Counted from the first letter of the stretch, positions 1 to 7,325 are shown. The stretch is DNA of 9,763 bases from Pseudorhodobacter antarcticus (GCA_945897655.1 CAMDHB010000103.1:1-9763), one strand, 5' to 3'. Numbers and translations are program-made. Notes: generated by a model from the letters alone, not told the origin.

Positions 1-50
1 TAGTCAACTATGCGGAGATGATGACCGGCTACGCCCGGGCACGCGGGCTC
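1..50 (+). pseudogene. possible fragment of a short-chain dehydrogenase/epimerase-like gene, cut at a junction
   Basis: Read rightwards in the frame beginning at position 3, these bases encode VNYAEMMTGYARARGL. This resembles the segment found in NAD(P)-binding SDR proteins of the NDUFA9/DUF2867 kind, where a Y-x-E-M-M-x-x-Y-A-x-x-x-G-L pattern precedes a V-P-V-L-T-P stretch. The resemblance stops at about position 50. The frame then runs through antisense ATPase sequence and ends at a TGA at 111-113. The match is only about 16 residues and is made from memory of the family, so it is weak on its own. It gains some weight because the ATPase on the other strand loses its homology at the same point. 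It may instead be chance, or the edge of an assembly join. Confidence 0.25.
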
Positions 51-1107
51 ACGCCACCATCTGGACAATCTGCGCCAGAACGGTCGAGGCACCCACCCGC
101 TCCGCCCGCATGACAAAGCCGCCGGTCTGGTTCATCGTGCCGCCCGTCACCACCGCACCGGGTCCCTTTTCCACCGGCATCGCCTCGCCCGTCAGCAGGC
201 TTTCATCCACCGACGACCCACCCTCGACCACCACCCCATCCACCGGAACCGCCTCACCCGGGCGAACGCGCAACAGGTCGTCCAGCCAGATGTTTTCCAG
301 CGGCGCGTCGAAATCGCCGTCAGGCTGAACCCGCCGCGCCGTCTTGGGCGCAAGCTTCATCAAGGCCTTGATCGCATCGCCCGTCCGTTCGCGTGCCCTC
401 AGTTCCAGCACCTGCCCCACAAAGACCAGGGCAATGATCACGGCACTGGCTTCGAAATAGGTCGCCACCCCCATCTCATCCCGGTAGGCGGCGGGAAAGA
501 GGCCGGGCAGAAACGTGGCGACAATCGAGTAAAGATAGGCCGCCGCCACCCCAAGCGAGATCAGCGTCCACATGTTCGGGCTGCGGTTGCGCACCGAGTC
601 CAGCCCGCGCTGAAAGAAGGGCAGTGCCGCCCACAGCACAACCGGCGTTGCCAGAACGAACTGCACAAGGTTGCCATAGGGCATCAACCAATGCATCGGC
701 ACCCCTACCATCGGCCCCATCGCCACCACCACCAGGGGCACAACGCAGGCCGCAGACACGACCAAACGTCGCGTGAAATCGCCCAGTTCGGCATTGGGCG
801 CATCGCCCGGTGTCATCGGCTCCAGCGCCATGCCGCATTTGGGGCAGGCACCGGGCTTGTCCGAAATCACCTCGGGGTCCATCGGGCAGGTGTATTGCAC
901 CCCCTTGACCGCCAGCTTGCCCCGCTTTTTGGCATTGCCGGACAGATAGAAATAGGGATCCGCGATGAACCTTGTCCGGCACTTTTCACCGCAAAAGTGA
1001 TAGGTCTGCCCCTGATGGTCATGCTTGCGGCTGGTCTCGGTGATCTTGACGGTCATGCCGCAGACCGGGTCAATCCCGGTCGGCTGGGGGGGTGGGGTGA
1101 TGTCCAT
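49..1107 (-). CDS. heavy-metal (copper/silver-type) P1B ATPase, N-terminal fragment only
   Basis: The 352-residue product is the front half of a P1B-type ATPase, a membrane pump that exports Cu(I) or Ag(I). A YHS/TRASH-like metal domain lies at residues 13-55 (Cys16, Cys39, Cys43), followed by a heavy-metal-binding domain at 72-98 with the pattern YTCPMDPEV...CPKCGM. Four hydrophobic helices follow at about 115-135, 145-165, 178-204 and 217-237. The actuator domain carries TGE at 306-308 (LLTGEAMPV). The frame ends in TGA right after QIVQMVA, where relatives continue with an E-A-Q-x-S-x-A-P-I-Q helix. Missing are the CPC metal site of helix 6, the DKTGT phosphorylation loop and the ATP-binding domain; full-length relatives are roughly 750-830 residues. 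Shifting frame after the stop does not restore the homology, so this is not a simple frameshift. The start is supported by AGGAG at 1114-1118. The product is probably not a working pump. Confidence 0.85.
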   Translation of the reverse strand: MDITPPPQPTGIDPVCGMTVKITETSRKHDHQGQTYHFCGEKCRTRFIADPYFYLSGNAKKRGKLAVKGVQYTCPMDPEVISDKPGACPKCGMALEPMTPGDAPNAELGDFTRRLVVSAACVVPLVVVAMGPMVGVPMHWLMPYGNLVQFVLATPVVLWAALPFFQRGLDSVRNRSPNMWTLISLGVAAAYLYSIVATFLPGLFPAAYRDEMGVATYFEASAVIIALVFVGQVLELRARERTGDAIKALMKLAPKTARRVQPDGDFDAPLENIWLDDLLRVRPGEAVPVDGVVVEGGSSVDESLLTGEAMPVEKGPGAVVTGGTMNQTGGFVMRAERVGASTVLAQIVQMVA

Positions 1108-1191
1108 CGCGGTCTCCTGTGCCAGTGGCCATAGCTAAGCCTTTGGGCAATCATGGACAAGCCGCCCCCACCGCACCTTGACCTAAAGCAA

Positions 1192-2070
1192 TCAGGACCC
1201 GCGCTTCCCGTAGTAAAGGCCCACCACATGCTCGGCCTCGGCAAAGAACAACCAGCGCTGGGCAAGCGCGCCGCCAAGGTGCAGGGCGGCGGCAATGGCC
1301 ACGGAAACCGGCCCAAGCGGGGCCAGGGCCATGATCAGCGCAGGCAGAACGGCCACCAGACCCACAGCAATCTGACGCAGCTTCCGCGCATGCTTGCGCC
1401 CGACGACAAAGATCATCTCACGCAACAGATAGTTGCCTGCCGTATGGGCCTGTTCAAAAACCTGCACCTCCCCCACCCTGTCCAACCCGGTGGCCGTGCC
1501 AAGGGTCTGACCAGCCTTGGCAAACTGGCCGTCGCCAATCCGCCAAGCCAATATCAAAAGCGGCGCAAGCGCGATCAGGCAGACCCAAGCCCATCCCTGC
1601 CCCGACAGCATCGCTCCGCCTGTGATGGCAAAGGACAAAAACAGGACGGGCGTTGTCCAATGGTGCCAGCGCGGGACGGCGCGGATCTGGGTGTAGATCA
1701 TCGACGTTGTGAACACGGTCAGCAGGGCAAGCACCGCCCCAACCTGCCCCACAGCGCGCGGCAACCCCAGATCAAACAGGTCCGACAGGGCCGTCGGGGC
1801 CAGAACCAGCAGTGCCGCGACCGCAGCCCAGGCCTCGCGGCTCAGCCAACTCGTGCGCCACTGGGTAAAGGCCAGCAGGGCGCGCTGCGGGTTTCCCAGA
1901 TGAAAGGTCGATGCCGCCAGCCCCCCCACCGCAAGAGCATAGCCAAGGCCCCACCATAGAAACGCCGTCCAGCCCGTGGCCACAGCAAGCCCCGCGCCCA
2001 GAAACGCCAACAACCCCAGACCCATGCCCGACAGGGTGGAAAACAGAATGACCGACGGTGCCGGATGCAT
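1192..2070 (-). CDS. soeC: SoeC-like membrane anchor subunit of sulfite dehydrogenase (DmsC family)
   Basis: This 292-residue protein is a DmsC-family quinone-interacting anchor. It would hold the SoeAB pair on the cytoplasmic face of the inner membrane and pass electrons to quinone. About eight hydrophobic segments are visible, at roughly 7-31, 36-55, 79-99, 113-132, 145-165, 167-185, 235-255 and 258-275. Family-type motifs include HLGNPQRA after helix 2, MIYTQIRAVPRW after helix 4, and RWLFFAEAEHVVGLYYG near the C-terminus. The frame is open ten codons further upstream, but the ATG at 2070 is preferred. It shares its A with the soeB stop (TGATG), has GGGGAAG just upstream at 2076-2082, and gives the usual family length. 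It is the last gene of the soeABC operon. No terminator hairpin was seen in the 84 bp before the ATPase fragment, so readthrough is possible. Confidence 0.82.
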   Translation of the reverse strand: MHPAPSVILFSTLSGMGLGLLAFLGAGLAVATGWTAFLWWGLGYALAVGGLAASTFHLGNPQRALLAFTQWRTSWLSREAWAAVAALLVLAPTALSDLFDLGLPRAVGQVGAVLALLTVFTTSMIYTQIRAVPRWHHWTTPVLFLSFAITGGAMLSGQGWAWVCLIALAPLLILAWRIGDGQFAKAGQTLGTATGLDRVGEVQVFEQAHTAGNYLLREMIFVVGRKHARKLRQIAVGLVAVLPALIMALAPLGPVSVAIAAALHLGGALAQRWLFFAEAEHVVGLYYGKRGS

Positions 2071-2801
2071 CAGATCTTCCCCAGCACTTTGTCCAGCCAC
2101 CCGGCAAAACCCGTGGCCTGAATGTCCAGCAAGGGGGCCAGCAGGCTGGCATCTTGCCGTACATCCTTTTTCCGGGGCGGCAGGTATTTGTTGGTGGGCC
2201 GGGTTTTCAGATCGGGCATCAGATCAAACCCGCCCCGTTCGCGGGTCAGACGGCTGACCTTACTTTCAGGGTCGGCAAAATCGCCAAAGTGGCGCGCCCC
2301 GGTCGGGCAGGTGCGCACACAGGCGGGTTCGCGGTCCTCCTCGGGCAGGTTCTCATTATAGATGCGGTCCACGCACAGGGTGCATTTCTTCATCACCCCC
2401 TGCTCCGCATCCATTTCCCGCGCGCCATAGGGACAGGCCCAGGCACACAGACCGCAGCCAATGCAGGCGCTTTCGTTGACCAGAACAATGCCATCCTCGG
2501 CCCGCTTGTAACTCGCCCCAGTGGGGCAAACCGTAACACAAGGTGCGTCCGCACAGTGCAGGCAGGACCGGGGGAAGTTGATGATCTGCGCCGCCCCATC
2601 CGGCGGTTGCACCTGATAGCTGTGCACACGGTTCAGGAACGTCCCCGACGGATCAGCACCGTAGGGTTGCTGGTCAGATAACCCGCCCCCCTGATCATTC
2701 CAGCCCTTGCAGGCCGTCACGCAGGCCTGACAGCCGACACAAGTGTCAAGATCAACCACAAGGCCCAGTTGTTTGGCGGTGCTGGTGGGAAGTTGGGTCA
2801 T
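2070..2801 (-). CDS. soeB: SoeB-like four-[4Fe-4S] electron-transfer subunit of sulfite dehydrogenase
   Basis: This 243-residue iron-sulfur protein of the DmsB/PsrB/NrfC type should carry electrons from the molybdenum subunit to the membrane anchor. Four cysteine groups are visible: Cys21/24/27/31 (CVGCQACVTAC), Cys80/83/88/92 (CLHCADAPCVTVC), Cys113/116/119/123 (CIGCGLCAWAC) and Cys140/143/161/165 (CTLC...CVRTC). They interleave as expected for four [4Fe-4S] clusters. No signal peptide is seen, consistent with a cytoplasmic complex. The frame stays open upstream to 2948, but that extension overlaps the end of soeA and translates the two palindromes. The ATG at 2801 has AAAGG at 2810-2814 and puts the first cluster at the normal distance from the N-terminus. 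The TGA overlaps the soeC ATG by one base, implying translational coupling. Confidence 0.87.
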   Translation of the reverse strand: MTQLPTSTAKQLGLVVDLDTCVGCQACVTACKGWNDQGGGLSDQQPYGADPSGTFLNRVHSYQVQPPDGAAQIINFPRSCLHCADAPCVTVCPTGASYKRAEDGIVLVNESACIGCGLCAWACPYGAREMDAEQGVMKKCTLCVDRIYNENLPEEDREPACVRTCPTGARHFGDFADPESKVSRLTRERGGFDLMPDLKTRPTNKYLPPRKKDVRQDASLLAPLLDIQATGFAGWLDKVLGKI

Positions 2802-2809
2802 GGGCACGG

Positions 2810-2814
2810 CCTTT
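2810..2814 (-). promoter_or_regulatory. Shine-Dalgarno site fixing the soeB start
   Basis: On the minus strand AAAGG lies eight bases before the ATG at 2801. It supports this start over the longer open frame, which would begin inside soeA and read through the palindromes. Confidence 0.55.
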
Positions 2815-2825
2815 GCATCTGGAAC

Positions 2826-2869
2826 CAAAAGTTTTCGAAAACTTTTGCAAATTTCTTCGAAGAAATTTG
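2826..2869. repeat. two abutting perfect 22-bp palindromes in the soeA-soeB gap
   Basis: Positions 2826-2847 form a perfect 22-bp palindrome whose left arm is CAAAAGTTTTC. Positions 2848-2869 form a second one whose left arm is CAAATTTCTTC. They touch without a spacer, both begin CAAA and end TTTG, and both are centred on TTCGAA. They fill most of the 70-bp gap between the soeA stop and soeB. In the transcript each could fold into a tight hairpin with a minimal loop. No U-tract follows on the operon strand, so a simple terminator is unlikely. Their AT-rich content contrasts with the GC-rich genes on both sides. My recollection is that TTCGAA-centred palindromes of this kind recur in Rhodobacteraceae genomes, but I could not test copy number here. 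Confidence 0.9.
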
Positions 2870-2871
2870 GG

Positions 2872-5655
2872 TCATCGCTTGCCCCCTTTGGGCACAATGG
2901 GGGGAACAGGCGCGAAACTGGGTTCGGACTGCGGTTTCGGCCCGACATTCTCGATCCTGACGCGCAGGTCGAACCAGGCCGCCTGCCCCGTCACCGGATC
3001 CGAGTTTGACCAGCGCATCCCGTCGCCCTTTTCCGGCAGCAGTTCGGAAATCAGATGGTTCAGCAAGAACCCCTCCACCGCCTCGGGCGCGCCTTCGTCC
3101 AAGGCCCAGGCACCCTTCCGCTTGCCAATCGCGTTCCAGGTCCAGATCGTGTTTTCGTTCAGCGCGGCCATATGGGCCACCGGGGCCGTGATGGCACCGG
3201 AAGGCGAGATCACCCGGGCAAAGTCGCCATCCTTGAACCCATGTTCGGCCCAGATCTTCGTCGGCAGATACAGATAATTCTTGCCCCGGATCTGCCGCAA
3301 CCACGCGTTCTGGCTGCCCCAGGAATGGTACATGTCCATCGGCCTTTGCGTCAGGGCATGAATGGGATAGCCCCAACCCGACGCTTCGGTATCGCCAAAG
3401 GGCGGATACCAGATGGGCAAGGGGTCCATCGCCTGTTTCAGCCTTGCGCGCACGTGATCGGGCGGTTGGATCGTCCCATGCCCTTCCGCCGCCAGTTGGA
3501 ACTTGCGCATCGGTTCGGACCAGATGTTGAAGAGGTAAGGCTGCGGCGTCTCGTAGAACGAGGTTTTCACGGCCCAATCCTGATAGGCCGCATTCCACGG
3601 CTTATAAAACGCGGCCTCAGCCGGAACATGAGCCTGAAAGAAGCCACCATTCGCGATATAGGCGGCAATCTGCTCCGGGTTCGCCGCGCCCCGCCCGGTC
3701 AGGCTGCCATCCGCCCCGCGAAACCCGATCAGCGGGCCGACACCGGGGCGGCGGATGTGGTTCTGGATGTAATCGGCATAATCCTTGAACTTCGGGCTGC
3801 CATCTTCCTTGACCATCGGCGCCAGACCCAACCGCGCCCCAAGGTCCAACAGAACCGACTGGAACCCCCGCACATCGCGGTCAGGTTCGGTCACCGGCCA
3901 GCGGATGCTGTCACCCGCCGCATCGGGTTCACTGATGGGCCGGTCCAAAAGGCTGATGCAATCGTGCCGCTCCATATAGGTGGTGTCCGGCAGGATCAGA
4001 TCAGCATAGGCCACCATTTCGCTCGCATAGGCATCGGAATAGATGATCCTTGGAATGATATACTCACCATCCGGCCCCTTGTCGGTCAGCATCGCCATGA
4101 CCTTCGTCGTGTTCATCGACGAATTCCACGCCATGTTCGCCATATAGAGGAACAGCGTGTCGATGCGGTACGGGTCACCCGCATGGGCATTGGGGATCAG
4201 CATATGCATCAACCCATGCGCCGAAAACGGGTTCTCCCACGTAAAAGCCTTGTCGATGCGGGCGGGTGAGCCGTCCTCTTTCAGCGCCAACTGTTCCGGA
4301 CCCCGTACATACCCCAGATGCGGGCCTGACAGGGGTTTGCCCGGCGCCGACACGAAATGCGGCGTCGGATGCGCCTCGACCGGTTTGGGATAGGGCGGCT
4401 TCAGCCGGTACCCGCCGGGGGTTTCCACCGTGCCAAGGATGATCTGCAAGACGTGCAGCGCACGCGCAGTCTGGAACCCGTTGGAATGCGCCGAAATCCC
4501 CCGCATGGCGTGGAACGACACCGGACGGCCCGGCATGGTGGCATGGCTGTTGCCGCGAAAATCCGTCCAGGGCTGGTCAAGTTCAATCGCTTGACCAAAG
4601 GCCACATCCGCCAGTTCCGCCGCCAGCGCATGAATCCGCGCCGCCGGAATACCGCAGCGCCCGGCAACCGCCTCGGGCGCATAGTCGGGCGACAAATACC
4701 GCTCGGCCATATGCTGAAACACCGTCCGGTGCCCCTGATAGGTCGCCCCCAGATCCGGCTGAACCCCCTTGCCATCCCAGGGCGCAGGCTGGCCCGTGCG
4801 GCGGTCAATCACAAACGGCTGGCTCTCGGCATTCTTCAGGATCAACCCCTTCTCGGGCCCCTCCGTCTCATTCACCAACAAGGGCGCATTGGTGAACTGC
4901 GCCAGATAGTCCAGATCCACCTTGCCCGCGCCAAGCAGACAATGGATCAACGACAGGATCAGCAACCCATCCGTCCCCGGCGTGATGCCCAGCCAATCAT
5001 CGGCAATCGCGTTGTACCCCGTGCGAATGGGGTTCACCCCAATCACCCTCGCCCCCCGCGCCTTCAACTTGCCCAGTCCAATCTTGATGGGGTTTGAATC
5101 GTGATCCTCGGCCACGCCGAACATCACAAACAGCTTCGTGCGCTCCCAATCCGGCTGACCAAATTCCCAGAACGCCCCACCGATGGTGTAAATCCCACCT
5201 GCCGCCATGTTGACCGAACAAAAGCCCCCATGAGCGGCATAGTTCGGCGTCCCGAACGCCTGCGCCCACCAGCCCGTGAAACTCTGACTCTGATCCCGCC
5301 CCGTGAAGAAAGCCAACTTCTCCGGCGCCGTCTCCCGCAGCGGCTTCATCCAGGACACCGCCAGCGCCAGCGCCTCATCCCACGAAATCGGCTCAAACGC
5401 ACCAGACCCGCGCGGCCCCACCCGACGCAGCGGCTGCGTCAACCGCGACGGCGCGTTGATCTGCATGATGCCCGACGCCCCCTTGGCGCACAGCACCCCC
5501 TTGTTGACCGGGTGGTCGCGGTTCCCCTCGATATAGGACACCCGCCCCTCGCGCATGTGGACGTTGATCCCGCAGCGGCAGGCGCACATGTAACAGGTGG
5601 TCTTGCGCACCTCATCCGATACGGGCGGCGACGTGTTCAGAAGGGGCGCGTTCAT
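2872..5655 (-). CDS. soeA: SoeA-like molybdopterin catalytic subunit of cytoplasmic sulfite dehydrogenase (quinone)
   Basis: This 927-residue protein belongs to the DMSO-reductase superfamily of bis-MGD molybdenum or tungsten enzymes. The N-terminal [4Fe-4S] motif is Cys21-x2-Cys24-x3-Cys28-x27-Cys56. The segment HGGFCSVNMA places Cys146 where polysulfide/thiosulfate-reductase-like enzymes carry the Mo-coordinating cysteine. The molybdopterin domain follows, and a C-terminal dinucleotide-binding barrel occupies about 770-890. The N-terminus has no twin-arginine signal, which separates SoeA from periplasmic PsrA/PhsA/DmsA enzymes and fits a cytoplasmic complex. The predicted reaction is sulfite plus water to sulfate plus two electrons, passed through SoeB and SoeC to quinone. 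The ATG at 5655 has AGGA five bases upstream. It is the first gene of soeABC, and a terminator upstream suggests it has its own promoter. The alternative is another sulfur-oxyanion oxidoreductase of the same family; the sulfite assignment rests on overall resemblance and on the Tat-less A-B-C arrangement. Confidence 0.82.
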   Translation of the reverse strand: MNAPLLNTSPPVSDEVRKTTCYMCACRCGINVHMREGRVSYIEGNRDHPVNKGVLCAKGASGIMQINAPSRLTQPLRRVGPRGSGAFEPISWDEALALAVSWMKPLRETAPEKLAFFTGRDQSQSFTGWWAQAFGTPNYAAHGGFCSVNMAAGGIYTIGGAFWEFGQPDWERTKLFVMFGVAEDHDSNPIKIGLGKLKARGARVIGVNPIRTGYNAIADDWLGITPGTDGLLILSLIHCLLGAGKVDLDYLAQFTNAPLLVNETEGPEKGLILKNAESQPFVIDRRTGQPAPWDGKGVQPDLGATYQGHRTVFQHMAERYLSPDYAPEAVAGRCGIPAARIHALAAELADVAFGQAIELDQPWTDFRGNSHATMPGRPVSFHAMRGISAHSNGFQTARALHVLQIILGTVETPGGYRLKPPYPKPVEAHPTPHFVSAPGKPLSGPHLGYVRGPEQLALKEDGSPARIDKAFTWENPFSAHGLMHMLIPNAHAGDPYRIDTLFLYMANMAWNSSMNTTKVMAMLTDKGPDGEYIIPRIIYSDAYASEMVAYADLILPDTTYMERHDCISLLDRPISEPDAAGDSIRWPVTEPDRDVRGFQSVLLDLGARLGLAPMVKEDGSPKFKDYADYIQNHIRRPGVGPLIGFRGADGSLTGRGAANPEQIAAYIANGGFFQAHVPAEAAFYKPWNAAYQDWAVKTSFYETPQPYLFNIWSEPMRKFQLAAEGHGTIQPPDHVRARLKQAMDPLPIWYPPFGDTEASGWGYPIHALTQRPMDMYHSWGSQNAWLRQIRGKNYLYLPTKIWAEHGFKDGDFARVISPSGAITAPVAHMAALNENTIWTWNAIGKRKGAWALDEGAPEAVEGFLLNHLISELLPEKGDGMRWSNSDPVTGQAAWFDLRVRIENVGPKPQSEPSFAPVPPIVPKGGKR

Positions 5656-5700
5656 GTCGGTCCTGTCAGCAACTTCACCGGAACACTATCACGCAGGGCG

Positions 5701-5712
5701 CGGAATATTCCG
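5701..5712. promoter_or_regulatory. 12-bp palindrome upstream of soeA, candidate operator
   Basis: CGGAATATTCCG is a perfect palindrome 46 bp upstream of the soeA ATG. A further half-site, CCGGAA, lies closer to the gene at 5678-5683, and the palindrome's right arm extends to TTCCGG at 5708-5713. The 103 bases between the soeA start and the terminator at 5759 are the only place for a dedicated soeA promoter. I could not identify convincing -35/-10 boxes there. Binding by a regulator is inference. Confidence 0.35.
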
Positions 5713-5758
5713 GTCTAATTTCCCGCATTGGGCAGAAAAATCGGGATGCTGTCCAGCG

Positions 5759-5789
5759 AAAAACCGCTCCCCCCGGGGGGAGGAGCGGT
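5759..5789 (-). terminator. rho-independent terminator downstream of the GH4 gene
   Basis: On the minus strand the arms ACCGCTCC (5782-5789) and GGAGCGGT (5763-5770) enclose a C/G-rich loop of 11 bases. They are followed directly by five T residues (5763-5759). The hairpin starts 38 bases after the GH4 stop codon and lies 104 bases before soeA. It should end the GH4 transcript and separate it from the soe operon. Confidence 0.85.
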
Positions 5790-5826
5790 CCAGTCCGTAC
5801 GCGCATTTAAGGCCAGATGGGGCCGA

Positions 5827-7320
5827 TCAGGTCATGACCTTGGTGCCCAGGCCATGCCCCTCAGCCGCCTTCTTCTTGGCCTGCACCTCGCGCAAGGTAT
5901 CAACCGACCGCACCTGCAACCGGGCTGCACCTTCCCACTCACGTGTCTTCACGCGCGGGTTTTCCAGCCGCTTCTTGGCGTCCGGGATCGCATGGGCATA
6001 CTGCGGCAACCACTTGGCTTGGGCCACCAGCATCTCGTCTACCATCTGCCAAACCTCTTCAGGCGTGCAGATTGCGCCCACCAGCGGGTCATGCAGGACC
6101 GACTGCTTCAGCAGTTCCACATCCCCGGTGATCGCGGCCTTCATCCCCATCCGCTGCACATTCACGCTCGCCATGCAGGTCGCGGCACAGGCGTCAGGCA
6201 GGGTAATCCCTTCAACCATGTTGATCCCGAACCGGTCCACGAAACCGGGGCTTTCGATGATGCAATCTTCCGGCAGGTTCTTGATAACCCCACCGTTTTT
6301 CACATTGAAATGCCCGCGATAGGTGCGGCCCGTCTCCAACCCTTCAAGGATATGCGACGCATGCTCATCCGTGCGGTTATAGGCAGACAGGGGCGACCCG
6401 GCTTCGTCCAGAAACTTCGGGAAATCCTCCTCGAACCAGTTCCGGTTCTCGGTCGAATAGCGCAGATAGCCGCCGGTTTCGCCGTTGATCCACACATCCA
6501 TGCTGATCCAATCCATGATCTGCTCAGGACGCTTGCGGTACCACGGCAGGTATTCCGACAGATGGCCGTTGCTCTCGGTCGAGTAATACCCAAACCGCTT
6601 CAACACATCGATCCGCACCTTTTCCTGCTGGGAAAAGTCGGGGTGCCGCTCAAAGGCCGCCGTCAACTCCTCGCGCGAAACCTTCCGGCCATTGTGGCGG
6701 ATGTCCAGATACCAGGTCTGATGGTTGATGCCCGAACAGATGATATCCACTTCGGACATCGGCACGCCAAGGGCCACGCTGATCTGGCGATGCCCGTTCT
6801 GAACGCCGTGGCACAGGCCCACAGTGCGAACCTTACCCACATCAATCGCCGCCCAGGTCATCATCGCCATCGGGTTGGCATAGTTCAGCAACAGGGCGTT
6901 CGGTTCGCAAACCTCATTGATATCCTTGCAGAAATCCAGCATCGCATTGATCCCGCGCTGGGCATACAGGATGCCGCCCGCACAGATCGTATCGCCCACG
7001 CACTGATCGACGCCATATTTCAGCGGAATGGAAATGTCTGTCGCAAAGGCCTCCAGCCCCCCGATCCGCACCACGTTCATAACATAACGCGCACCCTCCA
7101 GCGCCTGACGGCGGTCGGTGGTGCTGGTCACCCGGGTCTTCAACCCGTTCACCGCCACGATGCGCCGGATGATCTGCGTGACCATATCCAGATTGTGCGC
7201 GTTGATGTCGGTCAGCGCGATTTCGACATCCTCGAATTCCGGAACCTTCAGAATGTCGGAACACAGTTTCTTGGTAAAGCCGACCGACCCGGCCCCGATG
7301 ATGGTGATCTTGAACGCCAT
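5827..7320 (-). CDS. family 4 glycoside hydrolase (alpha-galactosidase/alpha-glucosidase type, NAD+ and metal dependent)
   Basis: This 497-residue protein is a GH4 enzyme, a family that cleaves glycosides by an oxidation-elimination-addition-reduction route using bound NAD+ and usually Mn2+. The N-terminal Rossmann motif GAGSVGF lies at 9-15, followed by the acidic strand end LTDIN at 36-40. NYANPMAM lies at 146-153 and CHGVQ at 170-174. Cys170 and His200 (GINHQTW) match the metal-binding Cys and His of characterised GH4 enzymes. The CHGVQ motif resembles the CHSVQ of MelA-type alpha-galactosidases. No signal peptide is seen, so it acts in the cytoplasm on imported oligosaccharides. The length is close to the family norm of about 450-490. 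The gene is divergent from an AraC-type regulator and is followed by its own terminator, so it is probably a single-gene transcript. The exact sugar cannot be decided from sequence alone; no transporter gene is in the window. Confidence 0.9.
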   Translation of the reverse strand: MAFKITIIGAGSVGFTKKLCSDILKVPEFEDVEIALTDINAHNLDMVTQIIRRIVAVNGLKTRVTSTTDRRQALEGARYVMNVVRIGGLEAFATDISIPLKYGVDQCVGDTICAGGILYAQRGINAMLDFCKDINEVCEPNALLLNYANPMAMMTWAAIDVGKVRTVGLCHGVQNGHRQISVALGVPMSEVDIICSGINHQTWYLDIRHNGRKVSREELTAAFERHPDFSQQEKVRIDVLKRFGYYSTESNGHLSEYLPWYRKRPEQIMDWISMDVWINGETGGYLRYSTENRNWFEEDFPKFLDEAGSPLSAYNRTDEHASHILEGLETGRTYRGHFNVKNGGVIKNLPEDCIIESPGFVDRFGINMVEGITLPDACAATCMASVNVQRMGMKAAITGDVELLKQSVLHDPLVGAICTPEEVWQMVDEMLVAQAKWLPQYAHAIPDAKKRLENPRVKTREWEGAARLQVRSVDTLREVQAKKKAAEGHGLGTKVMT

Positions 7321-7325
7321 GCTAT

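Noticed and set aside
1113..1165. TTGTCC ... TAGCTA as a -35/-10 pair upstream of the ATPase
   Set aside because: The spacing is acceptable but the -10 match is poor. In a GC-rich alphaproteobacterium such matches are common by chance.
1175..1186. CCTTGACCTAAA, resembling one arm of a MerR/CueR-type metal operator, between soeC and the ATPase
   Set aside because: No second arm at a MerR-like spacing could be found, and it lies about 70 bp from the ATPase start. A copper-responsive promoter would fit the gene but is not supported by a dyad.
1153..1959. 268-residue open frame on the plus strand
   Set aside because: It is antisense to soeC and its composition is that of a mirror frame of hydrophobic codons.
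2826..2869. Tandem palindromes as a rho-independent terminator
   Set aside because: They lie between two subunits of one complex and no U-tract follows on the operon strand. Partial attenuation cannot be excluded, but a full terminator is unlikely.
2070..2948. Longer soeB reading of 292 residues
   Set aside because: The extra 49 residues overlap soeA and translate the two palindromes; the ATG at 2801 has a ribosome site and gives the usual position for the first cysteine cluster.
3055..4269. 404-residue open frame on the plus strand
   Set aside because: It lies antisense inside soeA, has no recognisable domain and shows an arginine/proline-rich mirror composition.
2872..5655. Catalytic subunit read as a formate dehydrogenase or nitrate reductase
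   Set aside because: The Mo-ligand region reads HGGFCSVNMA, the N-terminus lacks a Tat signal, and the partners are a DmsB-like and a DmsC-like subunit. These fit the Soe/Psr branch better.
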